Shown here: positions 26,468-34,441 of the stretch, piece after piece
How the letters are laid out: every line of letters starts with the position of its first letter
Numbering within the stretch: position 1 is the first letter of the stretch
NCBI RefSeq assembly: GCF_900130065.1
Contig: NZ_FQXV01000003.1
Span: 274,387 to 338,386, forward strand
DNA length: 64,000 nucleotides
Direction of reading: 5' to 3'
Source of the DNA: Sporobacter termitidis DSM 10068
Lineage (GTDB): Bacteria; Bacillota; Clostridia; Oscillospirales; Oscillospiraceae
Notes under the pieces: generated by a model
The model's input: only the letters and a program-made list of their open reading frames with translations
The model's database searches: none
Told to the model about the DNA's origin: nothing
Made by a program: the position numbers and the translations under genes

Positions 26468-27748
26468 GTGAGCATCGATATGAAATTATTCAGAAGCGCC
26501 GCGCTTTTTCTCTGCATCACCCTGAGCGCCGCCTTTGCCCCCGCAGCGGCGGCCGGCAGCCAGCCGAGCCAGCCGGTAACGCAATACGCGGCGGAGCTGT
26601 CGCAGCGCACGGGCTTAAAATATTTTAAAAGCGAGAACACCCAGCGGTATATCGACTATAAGACGATCCATCCCGATTATTCGTGGGAAACCGTCCTCAC
26701 CTACGTCAATATCGGCCTGGACACGTATTTCTATACAAATCCCGTCGTCCCGGCCGACCCCGGCGCCGTCGACGTGCTCGTCAATAAGTATCATCCGCTG
26801 CCGCCGGACTTTATACCGGCGCACCTTGAAACCATCAGCGCCCACTACAGCTCCGGCACGCGCCAGCTCACCCACGCGGCCCGCGTCGCTTTTGAAAAAA
26901 TGTGCGCCGACGCCAAAAAGCTGGGCTACAGCATCTACGCCACCTCCGCGTACAGGAGCTATAGCAGGCAGCAGTCGGTTTACAGCAGCTTTCTTGACCC
27001 GGGTGACCCCAGCTCCGCCGCAGCGCAGGAGCTGTTGGCGGCGCGGCCCGGCTACAGCGAGCATCAAACGGGGCTGGCCGTGGACGTCATCCGGGCCAAC
27101 GCCGCGCTGATGAATACCGCCGTATATAAATGGTACGCAAAAAACGCCCATAAATACGGGTTCATCATCCGGTACCCCTACGCGAAGGAACCGATCCTCG
27201 GATATACGAACGAGCCGTGGCACCTGCGTTATCTCGGCGTCCGGCTGGCCACCGCCGTCTACAACAGCGGCCTGACGTACGACGAATATTACGCGCGGGA
27301 GATCGACGTCCCCGCAAAGGGCGCCGACGCGCTGGCTGTGGGCGTAACCTCCAGCTCCGCCGTCACCGCCGGCGGCAGGACGGCGCAGCTGGCCACATAC
27401 GATGTCCTGGGCGCGACGTATTACAAGCTGCGCGATTTCGCGGCCGTGCTGAACGGCACCGAGATGCAGTTCGATATTGTCTGGGACGACGCGGCGCGCA
27501 GGATCGTCCTCCTTTATGGCGAGGCCTATTCCGGCCAGGCGCCGCCCGCCGCCTTTGAACCCGGCCGCGCCGCGCCCCTCACGGCGGTCAGCGCGGGATT
27601 TTACACCGCCGGCGCCTCGTTTGACATGGCGTCATATGCCTCAGGCGGGTCGACCTATTACACGCTGGGCGACATTCTGCAGATGCTCGGCCTTACCGCC
27701 ACGGACGACGGTCACGGCGGCCTCATCCTCTCCCCGGCCGCCGCTTAG
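26468..27748 (+). CDS. Secreted D-Ala-D-Ala carboxypeptidase (VanY/M15B) with C-terminal tandem domain
   Basis: 426 residues. GTG 26468 is preferred because GAGG lies just upstream; ATG 26480 is the alternative. Signal peptide to about residue 30. Peptidase domain about 100-275: SEHQTGLAVDV carries the first zinc His and Asp and EPWHLRYLG the last zinc His. It trims peptidoglycan stem peptides outside the membrane. The C-terminal 130 residues (YYKLRDFAAVLNG ... YYTLGDILQMLGL) look like two copper-amine-oxidase-N-like repeats, probably for wall binding. Confidence 0.88.
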   Translation: MSIDMKLFRSAALFLCITLSAAFAPAAAAGSQPSQPVTQYAAELSQRTGLKYFKSENTQRYIDYKTIHPDYSWETVLTYVNIGLDTYFYTNPVVPADPGAVDVLVNKYHPLPPDFIPAHLETISAHYSSGTRQLTHAARVAFEKMCADAKKLGYSIYATSAYRSYSRQQSVYSSFLDPGDPSSAAAQELLAARPGYSEHQTGLAVDVIRANAALMNTAVYKWYAKNAHKYGFIIRYPYAKEPILGYTNEPWHLRYLGVRLATAVYNSGLTYDEYYAREIDVPAKGADALAVGVTSSSAVTAGGRTAQLATYDVLGATYYKLRDFAAVLNGTEMQFDIVWDDAARRIVLLYGEAYSGQAPPAAFEPGRAAPLTAVSAGFYTAGASFDMASYASGGSTYYTLGDILQMLGLTATDDGHGGLILSPAAA

Positions 27749-27759
27749 TACCCGCATAC

Positions 27760-27790
27760 AAAAAACCTTGCCTCCGGCAAGGTTTTTTAT
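27760..27790. terminator. Bidirectional terminator
   Basis: AAAAAACCTTGC-CTCC-GGCAAGGTTTTTT at 27760-27788, between the peptidase and the convergent zinc-ribbon gene; A and T runs on both sides let it serve both. Confidence 0.85.
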
Positions 27791-27870
27791 TTATATGCCC
27801 GTAGGGGCGATCTGTATCGCCCTGATCGCCCGTTGGTCCGCTGGCAAAGCCAAAAGGGTCTTTTCGCCGG

Positions 27871-28260
27871 TTACCTCAAATCCAAATAGAAATAGAGACA
27901 GCCGACGAGAGTGAGCACGACCGATATCCCGATGATGAGCTTTGATCTGCCTTTCCCGACATATCCCGGCTCCTTCTCGCGTGCCGCCTCGGAAAGTCCC
28001 TGCAACAAAAAGCCGACACCGAACAGCACCCCGCCGACGTAGGTTTTGCCGACGTTTCCAAATTCCAGCAGCAACAGCAAGCAGCTGACCGCCAGAAACA
28101 CATTGCTGAGCAGATGTAGCTTTTTGAATTTCGGGGCGTTTTTATCGAAGATACTGCCGCCCCCTCCCGTTCCGACGCCCAGAGGGCCGCCGCAGTTGGG
28201 GCACTTCTTTGACGTGTCGTTGACAATTCTTTTGCATTTTGGGCAGGTGACCATCGCCAT
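27871..28260 (-). CDS. Zinc-ribbon membrane protein
   Basis: 129 residues. The N-terminus has a double CxxC zinc ribbon (CPKCKR...CPNCGG), then a glycine-rich linker and three hydrophobic segments (about 50-68, 72-90, 105-125). ATG 28260 with AGGAG ahead. Such small ribbon-plus-membrane proteins are common in Clostridia; function unknown. It appears to be transcribed alone. Confidence 0.75.
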   Translation of the reverse strand: MAMVTCPKCKRIVNDTSKKCPNCGGPLGVGTGGGGSIFDKNAPKFKKLHLLSNVFLAVSCLLLLLEFGNVGKTYVGGVLFGVGFLLQGLSEAAREKEPGYVGKGRSKLIIGISVVLTLVGCLYFYLDLR

Positions 28261-28361
28261 ACCTGATTCTCCTCAGTAAAAGTAATACCAGCATTATATC
28301 ATCAAGACGGCGTATTGACAATTCAAATCGTGCCCGGGCCGCAAAGGCCGCCGGAGCCTTG

Positions 28362-29204
28362 TCAGGACGCGGTGCCCTTTTCCGCGCGCACGCAGGGATT
28401 GGTGTTTTCACAGGGAACGCCCACCTGGCATTTGCCGCAGCCGTACCGGGGTTTAAAAAACAGGCTGGTGCCTCTCATAAACACCGAGCAGTCCCGATTC
28501 GATTTGCCGTCTTTCGAAAACGCGCCGGCCGGACATTTTTTCAGGCAGACGCCGCACCTGATGCAGTAATCGTAAAGGCCCGTGTAATTCCTGGCGGTAG
28601 GCTCCAGGTCCATGTCGGTCACAACGCTGAAAAACCGCCCTGCCGTACCGAGCTCCGTGATGATGCACGTATTGAGGCCAAAGGTCCCAAGACCGCAAAC
28701 ATACGCCACATGCCGTTCCGACCAGTTACTGGTATAGGCCGGGAGCGCCTTGCCCGGGATGTTCACATTAAAATCAAAGCGCTCGTCAATGGACGGCGAA
28801 ACCGCGTGATGACCGGCTTTTATAATTTCATCGCGAATGGCGGCGCTCACCTCATTGATGAACATCTGGCCCTCGATCCTGCCATAGAGCCATTCCAGGG
28901 CAGGGATGTCCTTATCGCGCTTATTCGCGTCCTTCACACGGTCCGAAAGCGGCAAAAAGAAGCTGATGACGCTCCTGGCGCCCGGCAGCCACTGCTCCGG
29001 CCGCATAAAATGAGGGCCGATCGCGGCTGGGGCCAAAAGGGCCTCAAACGCCTCGTCATCCGCCGCCGCGACGCCCGTGACGGGCCTTTCAAAAAGCCGC
29101 ATTCCAAGATATGCGGCATCGGAGTTCGTTTCGGCCTGTATGTAATTTTTCGGCGACTGATCCGTAATGTCTCCGGCCAGCTTCAGCAAATGCTCTTTAT
29201 CCAT
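28362..29204 (-). CDS. QueG-like 4Fe-4S reductase-family protein
   Basis: 280 residues; ATG 29204 with AGGAGG nine bases ahead. The C-terminus has two cysteine clusters, CIRCGVCLKKCP and CGKCQVGVPCENTNPC, forming 4Fe-4S sites like those of epoxyqueuosine reductase. The N-terminal part (GARSVISFFLPL, GLGTFGLNTCIITELGTAGRFF) fits the corrinoid-binding DUF1730/QueG type. It is shorter than QueG (about 380 residues) and lacks the HEAT repeats, so it is better read as an epoxyqueuosine-reductase-like protein of unknown substrate. It is divergent from the HTH-NEAT regulator. Confidence 0.75.
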   Translation of the reverse strand: MDKEHLLKLAGDITDQSPKNYIQAETNSDAAYLGMRLFERPVTGVAAADDEAFEALLAPAAIGPHFMRPEQWLPGARSVISFFLPLSDRVKDANKRDKDIPALEWLYGRIEGQMFINEVSAAIRDEIIKAGHHAVSPSIDERFDFNVNIPGKALPAYTSNWSERHVAYVCGLGTFGLNTCIITELGTAGRFFSVVTDMDLEPTARNYTGLYDYCIRCGVCLKKCPAGAFSKDGKSNRDCSVFMRGTSLFFKPRYGCGKCQVGVPCENTNPCVRAEKGTAS

Positions 29205-29435
29205 AACGCAATTCCTCCTCAGATACGAACGCGGCGGCGCCGCTTTACTTATTAGATTATATAATAGGCATGTCTAAAAAATCTAATAATTAATCCGCAT
29301 CAGAACGCGCGCATTTATTAATAATCCTGATAAGTCCCGCGATGAGCATCTTTTCAGCAAGTACTCATGCCATAAATTATCATTGTGTCCCCGCCGTCTC
29401 TACTAAAAACCATAAGGTCCTTTTCTATGATCTGC

Positions 29436-29464
29436 TTGCATTTCTCGTCAAAAAATGGTAAGAT
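29436..29464 (+). promoter_or_regulatory. Promoter of HTH-NEAT regulator 1
   Basis: TTGCAT (29436-29441), 17 bases, TAAGAT (29459-29464). The expected start is near 29471, exactly where the GTTAGA palindrome begins, so the bound regulator would cover the start site. Confidence 0.6.
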
Positions 29465-29470
29465 CAGATA

Positions 29471-29486
29471 GTTAGAACACTCTAAC
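29471..29486. promoter_or_regulatory. GTTAGA-N4-TCTAAC operator, copy 2 (regulator 1)
   Basis: GTTAGAACACTCTAAC, 38 bases before the regulator ATG and over the predicted transcription start. Suggests autoregulation. No other coding signal is seen in 29205-29523. Confidence 0.75.
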
Positions 29487-29523
29487 TTCGACGTTGATCC
29501 TTGGTAAAGGAGCTGATAAACCT

Positions 29524-30333
29524 ATGCTTACCCCACGGCAGGCGCGGTACCTGCTTGCCATCCATGAGATGCGCGGCAGGGAGCGCAGCATGAGCAGGCT
29601 GGCCGAGACGCTGGGCGTCAGCAAGCCCAGTGTAACGAATATGATCAATGCCTTTAAACAAAAGGGCCTTGTGGACAAGGGGGGCAGTCTTGTCCTTACG
29701 GCGCAGGGGAAGGCTTTGGCCAACGAAATTTTAAGCCGGCAAGCTCTTTTAAGCGCGTATTTCTCCAGGGAGTTGGGACTTGCCGCTGAAGACATCCGAA
29801 ACGACGTGCTGGCGCTGATGTTTGAAATGTCGTCGAAGTTTACGGAGAGCCTGATACGAAAAATCGAAACGGACGCGGCAAAGGCTGAGCTCCGAAGGTT
29901 TTCCGGCAGCGTCTACCTGACAAATTTTGAGGGAATCCTGCCTGATGGAATATACGAGCTTCCATTCAGGCTGCTGAAGGAAAATAACGGACAGCTTTCC
30001 ATGGGCGACAAGGGTTTTATCCATCCGGCGAGACTGGTAGTGACGGGCGGCTTCGGTGTTATTAGCCTTCGGGCGGTACCGGTCACCCACAAGGCGCTGC
30101 GGGGCGATCTTTTGAAAGGCAGGCTCGCCCGGCTGTTTTACTGGAACGGCGCGGACTTTGCCGAAGCAGCGGAGCAGGACGGCGTTTATTCCCTGCCGGT
30201 CATGGGGATGCACTGGCGCCACGATGCGGAAAAGAATGTGGACTTTGGGGTGGTGCGGATCAAGGTCCATGCCAGCGTCGGCATTTTTAACATGCCCGAC
30301 AGCGTCGCCGACCTGGCGATTTATCTTGAATAA
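29524..30333 (+). CDS. HTH-NEAT-like transcriptional regulator 1 (candidate haem sensor)
   Basis: 269 residues, no signal peptide, so cytoplasmic. Residues 1-65 are a DtxR-type winged helix (LAETLGVSKPSVTNMINAF, LVLTAQGKALANE). Residues 66-120 follow the DtxR/MntR dimer helices, but the metal ligands are lost: RQALL where R-H is expected and LMFEMS where MntR has IEHHLS. There is no SH3 domain. Instead residues 139-269 (DGIYELPFRL, SMGDKGF, a glycine-turn strand, VVRIKVHAS) resemble NEAT haem-binding domains and align with regulator 2 and with the surface NEAT protein. ATG 29524 follows AAAGGAG. Predicted haem-responsive repressor (inference). Confidence 0.75.
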   Translation: MLTPRQARYLLAIHEMRGRERSMSRLAETLGVSKPSVTNMINAFKQKGLVDKGGSLVLTAQGKALANEILSRQALLSAYFSRELGLAAEDIRNDVLALMFEMSSKFTESLIRKIETDAAKAELRRFSGSVYLTNFEGILPDGIYELPFRLLKENNGQLSMGDKGFIHPARLVVTGGFGVISLRAVPVTHKALRGDLLKGRLARLFYWNGADFAEAAEQDGVYSLPVMGMHWRHDAEKNVDFGVVRIKVHASVGIFNMPDSVADLAIYLE

Positions 30334-30345
30334 AAAAATTTTTTG

Positions 30346-30378
30346 CAGCGATGTTAGATTATTCTAACATCGCTCTTT
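30346..30378 (+). terminator. Terminator containing GTTAGA operator copy 3
   Basis: Perfect 11-base arms GCGATGTTAGA and TCTAACATCGC around TTAT (30348-30373), followed by TCTTTTT. The core (30353-30368) is GTTAGATTATTCTAAC, an exact match to the operator consensus, so the hairpin is both a terminator and a possible regulator site. Confidence 0.7.
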
Positions 30379-30466
30379 TTCCGACTCCCCTATTTACTAA
30401 ATGGAATCGCCCGCAAAATTAGCTCTGATTAACGAAAAACGGGCAAAACAGGGATATTGGGACTTG

Positions 30467-30495
30467 TTGACAACGAAAAGCCGGTGTGTTATGGT
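30467..30495 (+). promoter_or_regulatory. Promoter of the DUF454-ABC operon with shared -35 palindrome
   Basis: TTGACA (30467-30472), 17 bases, TATGGT (30490-30495). The -35 box lies in CTTGTTGACAAC (30463-30474), identical in 12 of 12 bases to the promoter at 35422. A CAGTGAA/TTCACTG hairpin follows around 30502-30524 in the leader. Confidence 0.6.
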
Positions 30496-30598
30496 TCGGG
30501 CAGTGAAGGTAAAATTCACTGCCACACTCGGCAAAAGCTTAAACGCCGCGCCGGGCGGCTTTGCAAAGACGCCGATGGCGTTCATTTTTCGCTCGGAT

Positions 30599-30614
30599 GT
30601 TAGTCTCATCTAAC
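30599..30614. promoter_or_regulatory. GTTAGA-N4-TCTAAC operator, copy 4 (DUF454-ABC operon)
   Basis: GTTAGTCTCATCTAAC, one base off the consensus (A to T at position 6), 24 bases before the ATG and about 100 bases after the predicted transcription start. Confidence 0.65.
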
Positions 30615-30637
30615 AGCAAATCTTTTTGGAGGTCCCC

Positions 30638-32755
30638 ATGGCGAAGGCTATATACATCACACTGGGTTTCTTATTCCTGTTTCTGGGAGCCATCGGCGTT
30701 GTGCTGCCGTTTTTACCCACCACCCCGTTCCTGCTCGCGGCCGCGTTTTGTTTTGCCCGCGGCTCCGCGCGCTTTCACCGCTGGTTTACGGAGACAAAGC
30801 TATACCGGAAGTACCTGGGCGACTATGTAAAGAAACGCGCCATGACGACCGCGGCAAAGCTGAAGGTCCTCGCAAGCGTGACGGCATTGCTGGCGCTCGG
30901 GGGCTTCCTCACGCACAGCCTGCATGCGCGAATCGCCATGGGTGTGGTTCTGCTTGGACACTATTATTATTTTCTGTTCAGGATGAAGACCATACAGCCG
31001 GAAAAGCCCGCTTCCGCCCGAAAAAGACTTTGGGATTTGATCGGCGGCGCGCGAAAGGACGTGGCGCTGACCGTATTGTTCCGATGGCTTGCGCTTTTGG
31101 GCAGTATTGCGGCCACGGCCTCTTTTGCGTATCTGCTGCAAAAAGGCTTCGCGCAGGTGTTTTCTCCGGCGGTGCTCCTTATACCGGCGCTGGTTTTTGC
31201 CGCGGCCATTGCTTTTCGTTTTTTCTGCATTCGGCTCGGGACGGAATTTTCACGCCGCACCTCGGCGAAGGTCAAAAAGACGCTGCGCGCGCAAATTTAT
31301 GACAAGCTTTTAAGCCTTGGCCTGTCTTACAGGGAAAAGACCTCGACGGCCGCCGTCGCGCAGATGTCGGTAGAGGGTGTGGAGCAGCTCCAGGTCTATT
31401 TGAGCGGCTTTCTGCCCCAGCTTTTTTACAGTGTGCTGGCCCCGGTCACGCTGTTTTGCCTCTTTGCTCTTTTCAACCTGCGGGTGGCGGCGATCCTGCT
31501 GGCCCTTGTCCCTCTTATCCCCCTGTGCATGCTGCTGATCGGGAAAATTGCCGGAAAGCTGATGAAAAAGCACTGGGGCCAGTATACCGACCTCGGCCGC
31601 GGTTTTCTGGAAAGCCTCCAGGGGCTGACCACTTTAAAAATTTATAACGCCGATGAAAAAAGGCACGAGGCGATGAATGCGTCCGCCGAGGGGTTCCGGA
31701 AAATAACGATGAAGGTGCTGCGTATGCAGTTGGGCTCCGTCACGGTGATGGACCTGATCGCCTACGGCGGGACGGCGCTGGGCGTCTGGGCAGCCCTGTC
31801 GGAGGTCTCCGCGGGAAATATGCAGCTGTGGGGCGGCGTTCTGGTCATTCTGCTTTCTTCGGAGTTTTTTCTCCCGTTGCGCCTGCTGGGCTCCTTCTTC
31901 CACTCCTCTATGAACGGCCTCGCGGCGGCTGAGGACATCTTCAGTCTTCTGGACAGCCCCGAGCCGGAGCAAAAAACCGACGCCGCTGAAGCCTTCGACA
32001 TCCGGCTTACCGCTTGCGGCTTTGCGTATGAACCGGGCCGGTCGGCGTTGCAGGAGCTGTCCTTGACGTTGCCGGCGGGCAGCTTTGTTTCCGTTATCGG
32101 GGAATCGGGCTGCGGCAAGAGTACCCTGGCGAATATCCTCTCGGGAACCTTGCAGAGCTATACAGGTTCCGTACTCCTCGGCGGGGCGGAGCTGTCCGGG
32201 ATGAGCGGCGAGAGCATCAGGCGACGTATTGCCCTGGTAGAGCACAATTCGTATATCTTTAAAGGTACAGTGGCCGACAACCTGTCCATGGGCTGCCCCG
32301 GGGCATCCGACAAGGCTATGTGGGATGCGCTCCATAAAGCGGGCCTTGACGAATTTGTCATAGCCGAGGGCGGGCTCGGCATGCCGCTTCGGGAGGGCGG
32401 TTCAAATCTTTCCGGCGGTCAGCGCCAGCGCCTCGCTATGGCGCGGGTTCTGCTATACGATGCCGACGTCTACATCTTCGACGAGGCCACCTCCAACATG
32501 GACGCGGAAAGCGAGGCCTGGATTATGGAAACACTGTACGCACTTTCCGAAAGCGGGAAAACGGTGATTTTAATTACCCACCGCATGGCGCTGGCGCGCC
32601 GGAGCCCGAGGATTCTCGTCATGAGGGACGGCGCGGTGGCGGGCATCGGGACGCATGACGCGCTGTACCGTGAAAACCCCTATTACGCCGGGCTGTTTGA
32701 CGTCCAGCACAGCCTGGAGCATTTTGAGGAAACAACGGAGGGCGTTTTATGCTGA
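30638..32755 (+). CDS. DUF454-ABC permease-ATPase fusion (CydD-like)
   Basis: 705 residues, about 130 longer than a normal half exporter. Residues 1-125 are a DUF454/YbaN domain (TLGFLFLFLGAIGVVLPFLP, TTPFLLAAAFCFARGS). After a linker come six membrane helices with GTEFSRRTSAKVKKTLR and an ATPase domain: Walker A GESGCGKST, signature LSGGQRQRLA, Walker B VYIFDEATSNMD. It resembles CydD, and the CydDC family is now linked to haem or thiol transport. ATG 30638 with TTGGAGG ahead. Overlaps the next half transporter by seven bases. Placed in the haem regulon by its operator. Confidence 0.85.
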   Translation: MAKAIYITLGFLFLFLGAIGVVLPFLPTTPFLLAAAFCFARGSARFHRWFTETKLYRKYLGDYVKKRAMTTAAKLKVLASVTALLALGGFLTHSLHARIAMGVVLLGHYYYFLFRMKTIQPEKPASARKRLWDLIGGARKDVALTVLFRWLALLGSIAATASFAYLLQKGFAQVFSPAVLLIPALVFAAAIAFRFFCIRLGTEFSRRTSAKVKKTLRAQIYDKLLSLGLSYREKTSTAAVAQMSVEGVEQLQVYLSGFLPQLFYSVLAPVTLFCLFALFNLRVAAILLALVPLIPLCMLLIGKIAGKLMKKHWGQYTDLGRGFLESLQGLTTLKIYNADEKRHEAMNASAEGFRKITMKVLRMQLGSVTVMDLIAYGGTALGVWAALSEVSAGNMQLWGGVLVILLSSEFFLPLRLLGSFFHSSMNGLAAAEDIFSLLDSPEPEQKTDAAEAFDIRLTACGFAYEPGRSALQELSLTLPAGSFVSVIGESGCGKSTLANILSGTLQSYTGSVLLGGAELSGMSGESIRRRIALVEHNSYIFKGTVADNLSMGCPGASDKAMWDALHKAGLDEFVIAEGGLGMPLREGGSNLSGGQRQRLAMARVLLYDADVYIFDEATSNMDAESEAWIMETLYALSESGKTVILITHRMALARRSPRILVMRDGAVAGIGTHDALYRENPYYAGLFDVQHSLEHFEETTEGVLC

Positions 32756-34404
32756 AAAATCGGATATCTGTTATAACGCGGCTGACCGCGCTGATCGGAC
32801 GGCTGCTGCCGGCACTCCTGCTCAACGTGGGGCTGGGGGTTCTCGGTTATTTGAGCGCTTCCTTCCTGCTCATCCTGGCCGCGCGCGCCCTGCTTGGGGT
32901 TATCGGCGCCGGGCTTCAGGCATCCGCTCCCCTGTTGCTTGCGGCCATATTTCTTTGCGCGCTTTTGCGGGGTGTATTGCGATATTTTGAGCAGCTTGCC
33001 GGCCACTATATGGCCTTTAAGCTGCTGGCCGTATTGCGCGACAGGGTATTTTCCGCGCTCAGGCGGCTGGCGCCCGCAAAGCTTGAGCAGAAGGACCGGG
33101 GCGAGATGATTTCCGTCATCACGAGCGATATCGAGCTTTTGGAGGTTTTTTACGCGCACACCGTGGGCCCCGTGGCCATCGCGCTGCTGGCGTCCGTCCT
33201 CATGGCGGTTTTTATCGGCGCGCAGCATATCGTTCTGGGTTGCGTCGCGGTGTTGGCTTACCTGTCCGTGGGGGTCCTGATCCCCGTGCTCAATTCCCGC
33301 GCGGGAAAAGCGCAGGCTGCGGCGTATCGGGAAAGCTTTGGCGCGGCGAACAGTTTCTTAATCGAAAGCTTGTACGGCCTGTCGGAAACGCTGCGCTTCG
33401 GCCGCGGCGAGGACCGGGAACGGGGCATGGAACGCATCACCAACGAAATGGACGACAGCCAGGCGCGCCTCAAGCGCCTCGAAGGGCTGACCTCGGCCGC
33501 CGCCGACGCGCTGGTACTGTTCTTCTCAGGGGCGGTCCTCTGCGCCGGGCTATGGCTGATGCGGGATGGCCGGATGGATTTCGCGCAGGTGCTGACGGCA
33601 ACCGTGGCAATGACGAGCTCCTTCGGTCCCGTCGCCGCGCTTTCCAGCCTGTCGAACAATCTGCCCAACACCATGGCCGCCGGAGAGCGGGTCCTCGACC
33701 TGCTTTCTGAAGAACCGGAAACGCCGGAGGTCACGGTGGGCGCTGCGGTACGATTTTCCGGGGCCGCTTGCAGGAATGTCGGGTTTGCCTATGATAAAGA
33801 GGACATCCTCCGGAACATCAGCCTGGTGGTCCCGGAACATGGGATCACCGGAATCTGCGGCAAAAGCGGCTCCGGAAAATCCACGCTCTTGAAGCTCCTG
33901 ATGCGCTTTTGGGACGCGGACTCCGGACAGGTCCGCATATCCGGCGAAGACATCCGGGGGATCAATACCGAGTGCCTTCGCCGGATAGAGAGCTATGTCA
34001 CGCAGGAGACCTTTTTGTTCGAGGGGACGCTTCTGGACAATATCCGCCTGGCCAAACCGGAAGCCACCCTGGCGGAGGTGGAGCAGGCGGCGCAGGATGC
34101 CGGAATCCATGCGTTTATTCTGTCCCTGCCAAGAGGCTACGAGACGCGGCTGCATGAGCTGGGAGACGGCATTTCCGCGGGAGAAAAACAGCGCATCGGG
34201 CTTGCCCGCGCGCTGCTGCACGGGTCGCCCTTTTTGCTCCTTGACGAGCCCACCAGCAATTTAGACGGTCTGAACGAGGCTATTATCATAAAATCTCTCA
34301 GAACGGCCGCCCGGACGAAAAGCATTATTCTGGTATCGCATCGGACATCCACGATGCGTGCCGCCGATTCGGTTTATTACATGGACGCGGGACGAATGAG
34401 CTGA
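32749..34404 (+). CDS. ABC permease-ATPase (CydC-like) partner
   Basis: 551 residues: six membrane helices, then an ATPase domain with Walker A GKSGSGKST, Walker B FLLLDEPTSNLD and an altered signature ISAGEKQR in place of LSGGQ. One weakened signature is common in heterodimeric exporters, giving one full and one regulatory ATP site. Translation is coupled to the DUF454-ABC gene by overlap. The pair may move haem, a porphyrin or a reductant across the membrane (inference); direction unknown. Confidence 0.85.
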   Translation: MLKNRISVITRLTALIGRLLPALLLNVGLGVLGYLSASFLLILAARALLGVIGAGLQASAPLLLAAIFLCALLRGVLRYFEQLAGHYMAFKLLAVLRDRVFSALRRLAPAKLEQKDRGEMISVITSDIELLEVFYAHTVGPVAIALLASVLMAVFIGAQHIVLGCVAVLAYLSVGVLIPVLNSRAGKAQAAAYRESFGAANSFLIESLYGLSETLRFGRGEDRERGMERITNEMDDSQARLKRLEGLTSAAADALVLFFSGAVLCAGLWLMRDGRMDFAQVLTATVAMTSSFGPVAALSSLSNNLPNTMAAGERVLDLLSEEPETPEVTVGAAVRFSGAACRNVGFAYDKEDILRNISLVVPEHGITGICGKSGSGKSTLLKLLMRFWDADSGQVRISGEDIRGINTECLRRIESYVTQETFLFEGTLLDNIRLAKPEATLAEVEQAAQDAGIHAFILSLPRGYETRLHELGDGISAGEKQRIGLARALLHGSPFLLLDEPTSNLDGLNEAIIIKSLRTAARTKSIILVSHRTSTMRAADSVYYMDAGRMS

Positions 34405-34441
34405 GCGGTACGCGGCATGAACACTCAAGGGTGAGGTGAAA

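Noticed and set aside
30401..30613. 70-codon frames on both strands in the leader of the DUF454-ABC operon
   Set aside because: They overlap the promoter, leader hairpin and operator and lack ribosome sites.
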